DNA from: Warburgia ugandensis
Taxonomy: Eukaryota > Streptophyta > Magnoliopsida > Canellales > Canellaceae
Length of the DNA stretch: 64,000 nt
Reading direction: 5' to 3'
NCBI GenBank assembly: GCA_035236585.1
Contig: CP141134.1
Location: forward strand, 19,956,414 to 20,020,413
Numbering within the stretch: position 1 is the first letter of the stretch; every line of letters begins with the position of its first letter. Below, piece by piece: positions 33,851 to 46,239 of this stretch. The notes beneath the pieces were generated by a model. That model searched no databases. It was not told the DNA's origin and saw nothing but the letters and a program-made list of their open reading frames with translations. The translations under genes and the position numbers were made by a program.

Positions 33851-34749
33851 ATTTGGAGCACAATAACGCCAAGGGAAAGCAAGTGGAGTAGCATTGATTA
33901 GGGCAAGGACTTGAGGACCACCTGCATTTTGTGTTTAGAGACTAATTGGTGTTCGTCTCTTTAGACTTGTATTTAGACTTTGGGTTGTACCTAGATGTTC
34001 ATACTTAGATATATTAGACCCACACTATTATACAGTGTACATTTACTTGCACATGTGTATGATGTGGTGATTATGGATGGACCTTAGGGGATTTTTGGAC
34101 ATGTTATTGTTATTGTTCTTTTCACGACTACGTTTGATTTGTTGTGGTTTTAAAGTGAGCATGCTTAGCGTATTAGATTTTTTATTTTGTTCTTGTTGAG
34201 ATTTGAGATGTAGATGACCCTTAGGAGTTTTCTTTGGGCATTTCTTTTGAACATTGCGTTATTTAATTTATTGCGAGTTTTTATTTTCAGGGATTCCACA
34301 TATTTTATAAAAATGTATTTTTATTCCTATATTACAACTTTGGAAAAAAGGTTTAGAAAACCCAAGGTGTCACATAGGTGGAGCTATGGTAAGTGTGACT
34401 TGAGCTAAGACAAGTTTGAGGATGTTTGAATGAAATTTTATATAATATCTAATATTAAAAGAAGTACATTTAAGCCCAATTCTTGTGAAACCTATATGGG
34501 CCTAGGTAACAACCTCCAACAAGAGCATGTTTGTAAGCCTTCACTGCATGCCATGAAACCTATTTGTAGCTCCTCTATGCATACCATAAGAGTATTTTTG
34601 GACCCTCTTTATATACCATGAAGCCTATTTGGTAGCCGTCCTTAGTAGTGATGGAAATTGTATTTGGGTCACATGCATAATATGAAGCTTATTTGTAGGA
34701 TTTCATATCTTTAATTTGAAAATAGGTGCTAGCTTCTTGGTCACACAAT

Positions 34750-35330
34750 GTAAATAGTTTCTTATCTGAAAATATGTGTGAATAACTCTTAGGCCCTACC
34801 ATGTTAATAGTTTCTCCATTGAAAATGAGTGTAGATAGCTTCTAAGGCCCATAATCTAAATAGCTTCTTATTTGAAAATGTCTATGAATAGCTTATGGGT
34901 CCTACCATGTAAATACTTTTAATTTTCAATAGCTATAGATAGAACTTAGGCTTCACTATGTAACTAGCTTCTTATTTGAAATAGGTGTGATAGCTTCTAA
35001 GTCTCACAAAGTAAATAGCTCATTATATGAAAATATGTGTGCACAGCTTCTAGGTCCTATCATGTAAGTAACTTTAATTTGAAAATGGGTGTGGATAACT
35101 TCTAGGGCCGCCATATAAATAGCTTCTTATTTAAAATGGCTGTAAGTAACTTGTAGCACCCAGTGTAGGTACCGTCTAATGCCCACCATATAAGTATCTA
35201 CTTAATTTAAAATGTGTGCAAATGGCTTCTAATCCTACCATTTCATTTGAAATGGATGTGGATAGCTTATAAGGCCCACCATGTAAATAGGTTCTTACTT
35301 GAAATTAGGTGTGAATATCAAATATCATTG
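34750..35330. repeat. 51-53-bp minisatellite, about 12 copies
   Basis: Units begin near 34,750, 34,803, 34,856, 34,909, 34,960, 35,011, 35,064, 35,115, 35,165 (half unit), 35,190, about 35,241 and 35,283. The common core is GTAAATAGCTTCTTATTTGA, followed by GTGTGGATAGCTTCTAAGG and CCCACCAT. Units vary at many positions, so the array is old. Confidence 0.85.
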
Positions 35331-35639
35331 ATTTGAATATTAATTTTTGATGCCCAAACACTATTTTCTCAAACTCTTGTAAGATTGGACTAATGATGGA
35401 CTAATGATAGTTTGCAAGAGCTACTCCAATAATCAACCTAGCTCACCCTAAATCATGATAGACTAATAATAAGCTCGCAATATTTTCATGAAAATCAAAC
35501 AACTCGGATTAGACAAACATTGATCTAGCTCAACAATGCTAAAACAAGTCAAACTTGGCCTAGTTAGAGTAAAATCATGATTAACTCCATGTTAGTAGTT
35601 TCAATATTAATACTTCTAATAAAATATGGACCTTCTCTT

Positions 35640-36175
35640 AGCAACATTGTGGGTCGTACTATAAATCCCACATGTCCTACTACTTGTGTAGGTACCAAAG
35701 AAGCACTTGGTGGCAACAATAACATGTAGAAATTCAACATATGCTCTCTTTGATCTTGTAATGGAACCTATATGGTTTATAGTAGTTGTGTGGGTCATTC
35801 AAAAGAACACATGTTTGCAATGTCCATATGTAAATTCAACATGCCTTAGAGCTCCTATAACTAAACTTGTGTGGATGCCAAAAAGACATCAAATACCTCT
35901 TATAAAATAAACACCTATTTGGAATGAAAAAAATTTAATAATTGTGCAAAACACCTATGCATATAGTAAACCTGTAATTGAAGAATATGCAATCAATAGA
36001 GGCATCAAATACATGCTATCTAGAATTACACATTTAGGGTTCCGATTCATTAGATTCTAACATGTGGGGCATCTTTTAGCAACATTATGGGTCTCACAAA
36101 AAACTCATGTACATCCAAAAAGCACTTGTTTGTAATATACATATATTTAATAGTACTTAGGTCTCATTATAACTC
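35640..36175. repeat. Diverged tandem blocks, about 80-100 bp
   Basis: The order GTG(G/T)G-T.CC, AAAA-G-ACA, TGTTTGCAA, CATATGTA, AATTCAACAT, then CTC recurs with weak similarity at about 35,690, 35,795 and 36,110. It grades into the 42-bp repeat that follows. Confidence 0.45.
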
Positions 36176-36310
36176 ACATGGGTCCCACAATGAAAAAGAT
36201 AAGTGACAATGGAAAATGTGTGGGTCCCACTTTGAAAAAGAGAAGTGACAATTGAAAATGTGTGGGTCCCACATTGAAAAAGAGAAGTGACAATGGAAAA
36301 TGTGTGGGTC
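36176..36310. repeat. 42-bp tandem repeat, about 3 copies
   Basis: GTGTGGGTCCCAC starts at 36,218, 36,260 and 36,302, giving an exact 42-bp period, with a further partial unit from about 36,176. Between them lies GAAAAAGAGAAGTGACAAT, nearly identical in each. Translated on the minus strand it gives a 14-residue peptide repeat, which is a repeat artefact. Confidence 0.9.
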
Positions 36311-36579
36311 CCACTATAAAACTTACATGGCTCTTGCAATAAAAAGGAGAGTTGATGTTGGAGGTGGATGTGGATGTGGATGTAGATGAGAGAAGAGAAT
36401 AACTATAGGTCTCACAAAGAGACCCAAGTCAAGTCCCATTATAAAACTCAAACGGTACACACACTAAAAATTAGTGGTGGCAATGGAGGTAGATGTAGAT
36501 GTAGACATATGAGAGAGAGAAAGAGAATAAGTGTGGCTCCTACATTGAGAGGAGGGAACTATTCTCGCAAGAACTTATA

Positions 36580-36940
36580 AATTCATGATTTAAAAGAGAA
36601 TTGAAATGGAACTTAAATTGTCCAATTTTACACTAAAAGTGAAAACTTATAAGTTTTAATAATGTTTAGAACTTGTAAGATCTTAACTTATGACAATTTT
36701 TACTACTAATCTCAAAACTTTGGGAACTTATATTTTCTCAAGCTCTACCCCTTTAAGTGAGTACATATAAGTTCTTGTAATGAGAACTTATATTTCCACA
36801 AACTCTACACTCCCCTAAGAATTGATGGTGAATTATAAATTGCCAAAACTTTACCATCCATTTGTAAGTGAAATTAAAAAATGCTTAAGAATTGAAAATT
36901 GTTAAAACTCTACTCATTAGTGGTTAATTAAAATACTAAC
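36580..36940. other. AACTTATAAGTT-rich palindromic module
   Basis: Several short palindromic words (AACTTATAAGTT, AGAACTTATA, ACATATAAGTTCTTG) recur here, along with AAACTCTAC. Similar words lie at 30,820-30,970, left of solo LTR c. It could be a decayed inverted-repeat transposon, but I cannot find its ends. Confidence 0.35.
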
Positions 36941-37867
36941 AGAGTCTAGAAAAATAAAAGGTTAAGTGATATATGTGGACCTTAATGTTTTCCTCATGAG
37001 CCCCCACTAAATGATACAAATGCTATAAATCTAGGTGGCCCAGATTTCTAAAGATTTGGAGGGATCATTCACAATATTTCCCTTGATATTGATGGACCAT
37101 GGTCCATAAATCTCATCCATTAGATGATTCTAAAAGCTACTACTTTTAGTTGTAAATTATACTGTAAAACTTTTTGCCATACATTTTACAACTAAATAAA
37201 GCAGAGGCTAGGATCATTCACTAGATGAGAATTTAGTGGCATGGTACATCTAGCAAGGAAAATATCATCAAAGATATGGATCTTTAGGAACATGAACCCA
37301 CCTAGAGTTATAGCTGCCTATTCAATTAAGGGGCTCATTCAAGAAAAGTAAGGGATGCATAAATTAGTAGCCAAAAAAAGGTTATGGCATAATCACTCTT
37401 ATTTTTTATTCATTAGCCACATAGTCAAAGCTTAAAGAGTAAGCAATTGTGGTTAGTTGAAAGACAAATTCAATCTATACTAGACCCTATTACCTCTTAA
37501 TAAGATATTTCCAAAGTGTGTCCATTGGGAAAAGGCTGTCCATGATATGACATCCTCTTTTGAATAGACAACCAATTGCCAATCCTTTAAAGGTACCACC
37601 CTAGGTTAAGAGAGATTATTTAACACTTGTCATTCAAAAAAAAACTGATAATCAAAGGCACCAAACATCACAAAAGCACTAATTACTGTGGATGGTGCAT
37701 TTTGGATAAGAAAAACATCTTAAATGATTATTATCTTATAAAACATGAGTCAGTGACTGGCTGTTCACTTTTAGAGGGAACCATTCAATAAAAGGAAGGG
37801 GTGCATGTATCACTAATCAAAAAAAGGGTTTTGATACAATCACCTCCTATTTTTGATTCATAAGTGG
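36941..37867. other. Unassigned, with a 100-bp block repeated once
   Basis: A block of about 100 bp at 37,330-37,430 recurs at 37,771-37,870. Both read (GG)GCTCATTCAA or ACCATTCAATA, then AAGGGATGCAT or AGGGGTGCATG, then AAAAAAGG, then AATCAC.. and TATTTTT.ATTCAT. A perfect 16-bp palindrome, ATGGACCATGGTCCAT, lies at 37,092-37,107. No coding content. Confidence 0.5.
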
Positions 37868-38920
37868 TGTAGCTTTAAAATTACTCTCAAGTGCATGAAT
37901 CAAAGTAGCAGTTGCACATGAGAGAGATTGATCCCATGAGGTATCTCATGAATTTTCAATTTATTGGATCTTATTTAAATTTCTTATATTAGCCAAAGAA
38001 AGAGGGCTTTGATTAAACTGGGAATTTACACAACATGGAATGGGAAACATCATAAAATTAGAAACTGCAACTAAAGTAAACTTTTTAAAAATAAAGATAT
38101 TCAATGGAATTAGAAACTTTCCTAACTACTATGCATCCAATAAAAGAAATTAATCCAATGAATGAATCTAGGAAACGTAAGGAACCTTGCTAAAAATGAC
38201 ACTTTCCTAATCCTAAAACTTTTAAAACTAAACAAAGAAACTTTATAATGCTAAACTAAGATGCAACTAAGTAAACAAGTAATGCTAAACTAACATGAAA
38301 CAAAGAAACAATCAACCAACTTTAACTAAAATCATCCAATCACCATGCACATGACCCATGGAGTTGTGAGCATGGTTCATGGAGTAGAAATATGGTAGGA
38401 ATATATGAACTAAAAGCTTTCTGACATGTGATCTAACAAAAATAGTAACTGATCTATCTAAAATGCTAAATGGGTTTCTAAGGAATCAAGAAAATAAGGT
38501 GTATGGACTGTTGGAAATTATGCATGTATTATAAAAGGTAAAATTATATATATGTGATGCTCATGAAACATAAACTAAACAAGGCATGGACTAAACAAGT
38601 CACCTTCGATGCTTCCAATTGCTTCCTTGGACTTCATTTGATTGCCTTAAGATGATCTTGAACCTTGGTTGAGCTTGGGAATGATGAAATTTAGGCCTTT
38701 GACCCTCTGTTTTATCTTGGTCTTTAAATCTTATCTTTCTTGATCCAGTAGTTGGATCATCTTTTCAACACCTACAAAAGATGAAAAAACCTAATTAAAT
38801 GTTAGAAAATTATGAAAATTCATATATTTACTCTAAATTAGTTTATAACCTACAAAATATCAAACTTTTAAATTATTAGTTCAGAAATGCATGTGTTATA
38901 AAAATAGAGATAGGAATGAG
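37868..38920 (-). mobile_element. Athila-type LTR, rearranged
   Basis: On the minus strand it ends with GCACTTGAGAGTAATTTTAA near 37,875. The GGAAAGTTT-type region lies at about 38,050-38,290 and the 5' part at 38,590-38,900. Its 5' part (CTTCGATGCTTCCAATTG, TTGATCCAGTAGTTGGATCA) is repeated at 39,560-39,740. Confidence 0.6.
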
Positions 38921-39174
38921 AGATGAGAGATGAATGGAGATGATGATGGTGTTGTGAAATTAGAAGGTGAGGGAGAGAAAGAGATCTAGGAAACAAATAA
39001 GGGGGAAGACACCTATTTTTTAGGGATTTGGCATGGAACTACCCCTCCTTAGAAGATGTTTCACATGGAGGGGTGGAAGGTTGGAGTGAAAGGTGACAAA
39101 CCCTAAGATGGGACTAAGGTGGGAGGTGGCACTTTTAAGGAGGTGCTCCCACCATTGGTTCCATGTGTGGGATT

Positions 39175-39800
39175 TCAAATTGGAAAGTGATGGAAAGTGG
39201 GAAGAATGTAGAAATAAAATAAAATAAAAAGATGAGGTGTTCTCTCTTGATTGGTCCACCTATGCATGCATATCTTACCTATACAAATCTTCCTCAAAAT
39301 TTGATAATTATCCCTTGAAAAATCACATTTTAAGGATAATTGTTTAAAAAGTCTCCTCCAATAGTGTGAGTCAATGTGGCATTGGCTTAAGTGGCTAGGT
39401 GGCTCACTTTGATGGCTTGAGTAGCTATGTCCCTTTGCTTTAGAACTTGAATGGCTTGGTTCCTTGGGTTTCCTTGTTAGACTAGGAAACCTCATGCATG
39501 GCTCCAATCCTCATGCAAAGTAGTGGAATTGTATGGCTTTTTGCATGGGCCCATTCTTAATCATCTTTGATGCTTCCAATTGATTCCTTTAACTTCATTT
39601 TCTTACCTTAAGATAATCTTGAACCTTGATTTAGCTTTGAAATATTGAAATTTAGGTCCTAGTTCTCTCTTTTGATTTTCATCTTCAAATCTTATCTTAC
39701 TTGATATCTGCTATTGGATCATCTTCTCAACACCTGCAAAAGAACAAAGTCCCTAATTGGGTACTTTTTATACAAAATTAAACATTTAGCAATAAGCCAC
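39175..39800 (-). mobile_element. Athila-type LTR, second 5' part
   Basis: Contains the GGCTT-rich block (39,361-39,500), TTGTTAGACTAGGAAACCTC (rc also near 7,175) and GATGCTTCCAATTGATTCC. It parallels 200-620 and lies next to a copy of the same part at 38,590-38,900, so this is a local duplication or two adjacent insertions. Confidence 0.55.
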
Positions 39801-42099
39801 TTACTGAATGCTTGAAGATTAAGCAGTGGTTGTAGTTAATCAAAAAATAAATGCAACCTTAATTGATCCTAGCACTCCTAATAATATCTTAGCATGTATC
39901 GCGGAAGGGTTGTTGGGGATGTGGCAACCTCTTTTTACTAAACAATTGATTAAGTTTAAAAATTAGCTGCTTCTATTGAAATTTTAATAACTAATAAAAA
40001 CTACTGAAAAGAAAGAAAAATATGCAATCTCTAAACCCTCATATTGGTCTAAGTCAACTCCCAGCCCATATCTCTCTCTCTTTCTCACGTCCATTGATTC
40101 AGCTACAAGATCAGCCATGAAGAAGCTCAAATTCCAAGAGAACAAGCTTCCAAAACATGTGATTTTTTTGTATTAAAAGAGAGAAGCAATAACAGGAAGC
40201 TTTTGTTTAGTCCCATTACCATGTTGCAAGTAGAGATATGGTATATCAAATGAGCTAGGCAAAATCTCACTAAGATTCAATAAATGAATAGTTAAGGCCA
40301 CCACACTATTGTCCCACTCGTTGTACTAGTCACCATACCAAGCTAGTTATTTTTCCTCAAATATTGATTGTTAGTCCATATAACCAATGCAAACCAAAAG
40401 AGAACCATAAATCCAAAATCATGTGCAACATGCTCATTTTCCTCCTTAAAATTTAGAACCTACTTGCAATAATCTCTATCTTGAACACATTCAACCATAA
40501 CTTTTTCTTTCAACTGTACATTACAACCATCACTACCCAAGAGATATTTGCTTCCAATGTGGAGATTGGATCACTTTTCAAACCAAGGAAATTTTGAGTT
40601 GCTTTACATTTGTTTGGGAAAGTAGTCAATATGCACAAAAATATTACATATAATATCCCTTGAAAATGAATTTATACACCTTTTAATCACTCAATTCATT
40701 AATAATTTAGGTTTATTTTGTAGGACTAGGATTGAAAGGAGAAAATTGTAACAAAAAAAAACTATTCTATAATCCTACAAAACTAAGGGTCCATAACTCA
40801 ACAACCAAGATTGCAAGAGTTTATAGCACATTAGGAGTGCTTGTATCACTTCCACTGTAGTTAGACCTTCATTTGCACTAGGTGGACTATCTTTATCAAA
40901 ACCAAAGGTGGAAAAACTCATGCATAAATGCACCACCATACAATGATTGAACATGAATTTATATAAGCTCAAAACATATCATGTAAGTTCATACAAAAAC
41001 CACACATTTTCACCCATGCTTGAGTTCAAAAACCATGCCAAAATGCCACATTCTCTCTCTTTTTCACATGCAAGATTAGCTATAAATTTACATGTTTTTT
41101 TTCATATTTATTTTAGCAAGAGAATATGTATTTTCAAGAGGAGAAATAATAGAGAAAATGTGTTATACATGGAGAAAAAATAGGAACGAAAAAAAATCCA
41201 ATTTTAAAGGGGAATAAATGGGAAATCTGTGATAAAAAACAATCAAGTTTTGGATGATTCATTGGCCAACATTTAGACTAACTTAGGGCTTTCCTAATAG
41301 CTCCTAAATGGGAAATTCTCACATGGAACGTGATTGGCTAGGAGTGAGATGTTTTAAAAAAATATTAAAAAAAGGCATCTCAGGCAACTAGGAAAGAAGC
41401 TCAGGAGGGATGAACCTAGATAGATTTAAAGAATGTTGAGGTGAGGAAAAAAGGGATAGTTTCTGAGGTGGACCAATGGGAGCATGATAGAATAGGAAAA
41501 AGCTATTATAACTCAAACAAGAGAGAGAATTCTATATAGAAAGGAGGGGACAGGGGGTGTGGAATGGGGACATTTCTAAAAAAGGAGAGTTGAGGAGGAT
41601 GTCATATGCATATTGAAGAGGGGGCGCTTTCAATGTGAATAAGAGAAGAAAAGAAGAAGGGGCTTCAAAGCATATTCAAGAGGCTGCTTTCATGTGAAAA
41701 GGAGAAGAAAGAAAAAGGATTTTTGGGGCTGGTGCCTCATGCAATATATTTTGGGAGCAAGGATTAGATCTCTCTCTCTCTCTCTCTCTAGTGCTGGAAG
41801 TGTTTTCTTCTTGAGTTGTGGTTGCTTGGGTTTCTCTCCTCTCCTTGATGAGTGAACATTAAGAGAGAGAACATTGTGGGGTTATTATTTGATGACAAGA
41901 TTTGTATATATGTTCATTGGCTTGGGTGGATTGTCTAAGACTTTTCAACACATGACACTTAAAGGAAATCTTGAATCATTTACCTTCAAATTCTGGTTTT
42001 CTTTAGCATGTATAGTTCATATTTGATCTCAGTATTCTTTGATTTGGTCAACTAGCAAGATTCACCATTTGAGTATTATCCTTAATTTTCTATAAAGCT
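39801..42099. other. Unassigned stretch
   Basis: No domain or repeat boundary recognised. There is a short (CT)10 run at 41,770-41,789 and a purine-rich block at 41,550-41,720. Short frames such as 40,947-41,183 have no recognisable content. Confidence 0.45.
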
Positions 42100-42719
42100 T
42101 GTTGAAAGTGATAGGCATCGAAATCTAGGAAATGATTTAGGCAATTTTTGGTTTTAACCTAGACCCATAAATCCTACCTAGTGACATTTTTATCACTATT
42201 TGAGCCTTGAATGTAAGTCATTTCTTTTGTGAACCCAATCACCTTTGCCCATATTAACCCAATAGAAATTATATGTTACCTACTCTCCTAAAAAATAAGT
42301 TAAAGGTGATCAAAGAAATAGTTTTAAGTTTCGATAGAAGTAAGGAAGTGAATATCAAGAAAACAAAAGAAGATAAAAAAAGTTTTTAAGAAACTAAATA
42401 CAAAATAAAGAAAAAGAAAATAAAGAATCTCAAAAAGAATGTTCACTCCAATAAATAAATAAAATAATAATAAAAATAAAAAATAAAAAAGAATTGTCAA
42501 CCTTTAGTAGAAGACCTCAACATATTTTTGAAGGCTTTGAATACCCTATAGATGCCTTTTCTTTCATAGCCCTATCCTAAGCCTATATTTTGTCCCAATA
42601 TATGACCTATTAATTCTCAGGGAATATAGTCTTGATGAGAGTTGTAAAATCTCTAACTTTCTTGGTAAGCAGCATCCTTTCTGAAGGGATCAAACAGTTC
42701 TTTAGTAACTCTCATTCTT
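42100..42719 (+). other. Athila-type 3' noncoding region
   Basis: Noncoding. CTTTTGTGAACCCAATCACC near 42,220 and CCATATTAACCCAATAGAAA resemble the minus-strand counterpart at about 6,380-6,440. It precedes an LTR, as the 3' end of an element would. An A-rich block with AATAAATAAAATAATAATAA lies at 42,450-42,490. Confidence 0.45.
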
Positions 42720-44768
42720 TTATAAATGTATAATGATATATATAAATATTACACAAATATCTCTATATTTAGCAAGTTTTATCCCCTAAACTTTCCATAA
42801 AATAACTAATTAGGGTTAATTCTCAACCATCCTTTGATCCTAGCCAATCACCTCTTAGCGCTTCCACCTTAGAAAATCTATAAATAGAGGTGAAAAAGAA
42901 TGAATAAAGAATCTCTTACCTTTCCCTAGAATTGAAAGCTATACTTAGGAGAATCAAAAGGGGAGAAATCACTCTTGCCAACTCTCTCTCAAGATCCACA
43001 AGTTCACATCCATTGGAGAAGAGGTAAGGGTCTCAACCATCTCCCATCTCTCCATTTCTTTCTTCCATTCTCTCATCCATCCTTGCTTTATTGTGCACGT
43101 GTTCATCCATGTATTTCATGCATTCTTTCCTCCTAACCTTGCATGTACAACAACCTCACCACCAAAGATCTTGCATGCTTTCCACCTTACTCCATTGCAC
43201 ACACTCTTACACCTTGGCCTTCCATGCCTTTATTTTACGACCTTTGCATCACATGTATATTTAACTACACCCTTGCATGCACTTTCCATCTTAGTCATGC
43301 ATTCCCTCCTTCCTTAAATCTTGCATGCACAATCCTTAGAGTTGCATGCATGCACCACCTTAGCAGCCCCCCTACCTAGCATTGCATGCACTCTTGATTG
43401 GCATCTACTCTATCTCACATACTCCCCCCCCACCAAACTTTGTACATAAAAACCTTCTACTTCTTCCATTTATCCCATACACACCACCTTGCATGCATAG
43501 CCATCTCCCTTGCACTCTTGCTTTTACATGCATTGCACTTTCCACCATCCTTCTTAGTTTAACACACCCTCCTTCTCCACTCATTTACATGCATAAACAT
43601 TTAATCTCTTACTTCTACTGCCTTGCATGCATCCTCCTCTTCTAGCCTTCTATTTTCCTATCTTTTGGGATTTGAGAATAGAAAGGAAAGGAAGAAAGCC
43701 TTGTGCCACTTATATGTAGCCAAGGATTCTTTCCAATCCTATATTATGGTTGAGGAGAGAATCAAATTCATCTATAAAGACATCTATCATTCCAAGCTAA
43801 AGACATCACATTGAAGAGTAGGAAGACTTCAAGGTAAGGACCTAGTTCTTGCATCATCTCCTAATGCTAGAATTGGTAAATCCTAAGCCAAGGTCCATTG
43901 TCACTACTTTTGTTTTCCTTTTCTCTAGTTTGTCCTTAAGGTAAGGGCACCTATTTCTATGGCTAACCCTTCCTTGGGATGAACAAACCTCTAATCCCAT
44001 CTCTGTCACTCTCTTAGCTAATGCTACCCTTTTTTCTAAGATTATCTAGTTAAGGAGATGCAAAAATTTGTTTTTATCTCTTCCACTCCATCTCTTCTTT
44101 TTCTTTTTTTCTTTCTTTTCTTTTTTTTAAGGGAGGTGATCATTTAGGAAAAGTAAGTAGGTTCCTTTTTTCTTGGCTTTCCTACTACTTCATTCCGAAG
44201 AATCATTATATTTGGTATTCGAACTTTGGGTTTGTGGAATATTGGGTTAAAGATGAGAAGAGCTTGGTGGTAAATTTAGTTTATTACGAGTTGAAGAGAA
44301 GTGTACAAGCTCCTATTGAGTGACACAACACAAAAGCCCTAAAGCAGTATTCAAGCTTGGGAAAGAAGAGGACGGGTAAAATGCCTAGTTGAACTAAGTA
44401 CTCCTACAACAGAAACTTTAAAAGACGTTTAATTACTTTGTCTTTTCCTTTCTTTTACTTCTTATGTGTCAATTCCTTGTAAACAATCTATTAATGAAAT
44501 AGTTGCTTTTCTTTTAATACTTAGTTCACTTTCCTCACTTGCTTTATTTGTTTACTTGCTTAGTTTAATTGCTTTAGTTCCTTTACATTAGTTTAATGAT
44601 TTATTTCCTTGCTTTCCTTGAATGTTGGCTAGGTTAAACTAAAAGTAATTTAGGTTTTAATTAACTCCCTTTATTAAAGAATCCTCATGGGATCTACCCA
44701 TATTTGCCACTTCTATACTCTAATAAGACCATCCACTTGAGGTACATTTACAGTTCATATCATGTTTT
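42720..44768 (+). mobile_element. Athila-type LTR preceding a primer-binding site
   Basis: Related to 2,905-5,376. Early blocks are ATATTTAGCAAG and CTAATTAGGGTTAATTCT; late blocks are AATCCTCATGGGATCTACCC and CCACTTGAGGTAC. Positions 43,130-43,640 contain a cluster of TTGCATGCA words. The LTR is followed at 44,769 by the primer-binding site. An open frame at 43,382-43,645 and neighbours lie in this low-complexity region and are not genes. Confidence 0.7.
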
Positions 44769-44786
44769 TGGCGTCGTTGACGGGGA
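44769..44786 (+). other. Primer-binding site, tRNA-Asp type
   Basis: TGGCGTCGTTGACGGGGA differs at two positions from TGGCGCCGTTGCCGGGGA, the Athila/Tat primer-binding site complementary to the 3' end of tRNA-Asp. A second, more decayed copy, TGCCACCGTTGCC, lies at about 44,937. Confidence 0.85.
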
Positions 44787-46239
44787 CTCGCAATAGAGTT
44801 AATTAAGATCAAAGTTTTCTTTACTTTACCATTAGTCACAATCTTAGGATTACATCTAGAATAGATGCATTTCCATTTTTAGTAGACCTACTTTGTTCCT
44901 TTTTATTTGTGGCAATTATTAAAGCACATCAAGTTTTTGCCACCGTTGCCTAGTGCTCTCAATGAAATTTAATTAAAATATAGTTTAATTTAATTTACCA
45001 TTAGTCATAGTTTAATGTTGCATATAATGAGTTGCATACTTTCCTTATTCCTAAAGAATTTGATACTTTCTCTTTTTGTGCATGAATTTGAACAAGAAAA
45101 AGGACTTGGAGGGAGACATAGGATAATTTCTATAAAAAATTATTTGAGTGGATAGTAGTGAGATCAAAATTGTACTTTTTATACACCGTGATTCATTTAA
45201 ATTTAAGAAAAAAGGGCTATAATAATATAGGTCAAGGGTGGAACTTCCTAATTTGGAAGAGGAGGTGGTATGTACATGGACCTACCCTTGTACAAGAAAA
45301 CCAATTCTAGGACCCCATTATGAGCTATCTTAATGCTTTCCATTTCCTAGATTAGGGTTGCATTAGGGTATGGTAGTGTAGAGCATATAGAAAGCATTCT
45401 ATAGTTTGTTGCATTCTAGGGTTTTCATTAGATTTATAGCTTTCCTTGCATAATAGGACTTGTTTACATGGTTTAAGCTGCATATATGTTGATTGAACTA
45501 CGTGGGATTTCATAAAAGATTAGTAAGGGCACTTACCCCCTACAAGATCAAGGGTGGATTTCACCATCCGTTAGCCCACCTAGGTTAAACATCACCTTAT
45601 GCACAACCCTAGCCTTAATAAATTAATTTAGAAAACATATAGCATACGTGCTCATAGGACCCTCTTGGAAGGAGGTGACCTATTGCCACTCCCATTGCCC
45701 CTATCTCATCAACTGCATTGGTATTTAAACTAGCTCTGCCACACATTTAATGACTTAATCACCTAAGGATGACTGAGGAGGATGTGAAGTGGTTGATTAT
45801 GATTAGGATATGACTGGTAAGCAGTAGAGCAATTATGAAAGAGAAGAGGAGCTACTTAGGTTAAACATAACCTAAAAGCCACTTCCCTAAAGAAAATAAA
45901 GAAAATCAACATTTAAGCTTGTCTGGCATAGGGTTAGGATTTATTATGTGACCTTAGTTTGTTGTGCATCATTCAACATTTGGGCAACATTATCTAATTT
46001 AGGTTTCCCTAGACAAGGTGAAAAGAAAAAAGTACTTTTTCATTGTATACAACAACTTATTTTCATCGTATTTAAAGTACAATCCAATACATCAACTATC
46101 AATGTATGCTAGGCTATCAATCATTGAACCCAAACTTAGTGCTCTTAGATCCAAAGATCAAGCAAACCACAAGACAAGGGTTAAGAAATCATGTAATTAT
46201 CAATAATCTTGAAGAAAATATGGTCAATGATGTAGGGGA
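44787..46239 (+). other. 5' leader of the plus-strand Athila-like element
   Basis: Noncoding, with broken short frames. A second LTR-end plus primer-binding-site-like block lies at 44,920-44,960. Positions 45,340-45,800 match, inverted, the leader of the minus-strand element at 22,020-22,440. Confidence 0.6.

Larger units (their letters stand above)
31181..34374 (+). mobile_element. Family B solo LTR (copy c)
   Basis: Starts TGTAACATCCCGC at 31,181 and ends AAAACCCAAGGTGTCACA at 34,374, a length of 3,194 bp. TAGGG at 31,176-31,180 and TAGGT at 34,375-34,379 match at four of five bases. It is shorter than copies e, f and a, and its middle is diverged from theirs (the 33,060-33,480 block is a distant relative). 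It carries a G/C hairpin near its 5' end and the conserved late hairpin. No gag or pol lies on either side. Confidence 0.8.

Noticed and set aside
34750-35330. Possible CRISPR-like or regularly spaced repeat array
   Set aside because: Units abut without unique spacers and vary throughout. This is a plain minisatellite in plant DNA.
36157-36339. Small protein with a 14-residue repeat
   Set aside because: 42 bp is divisible by three, so the 42-bp tandem repeat stays open by chance.
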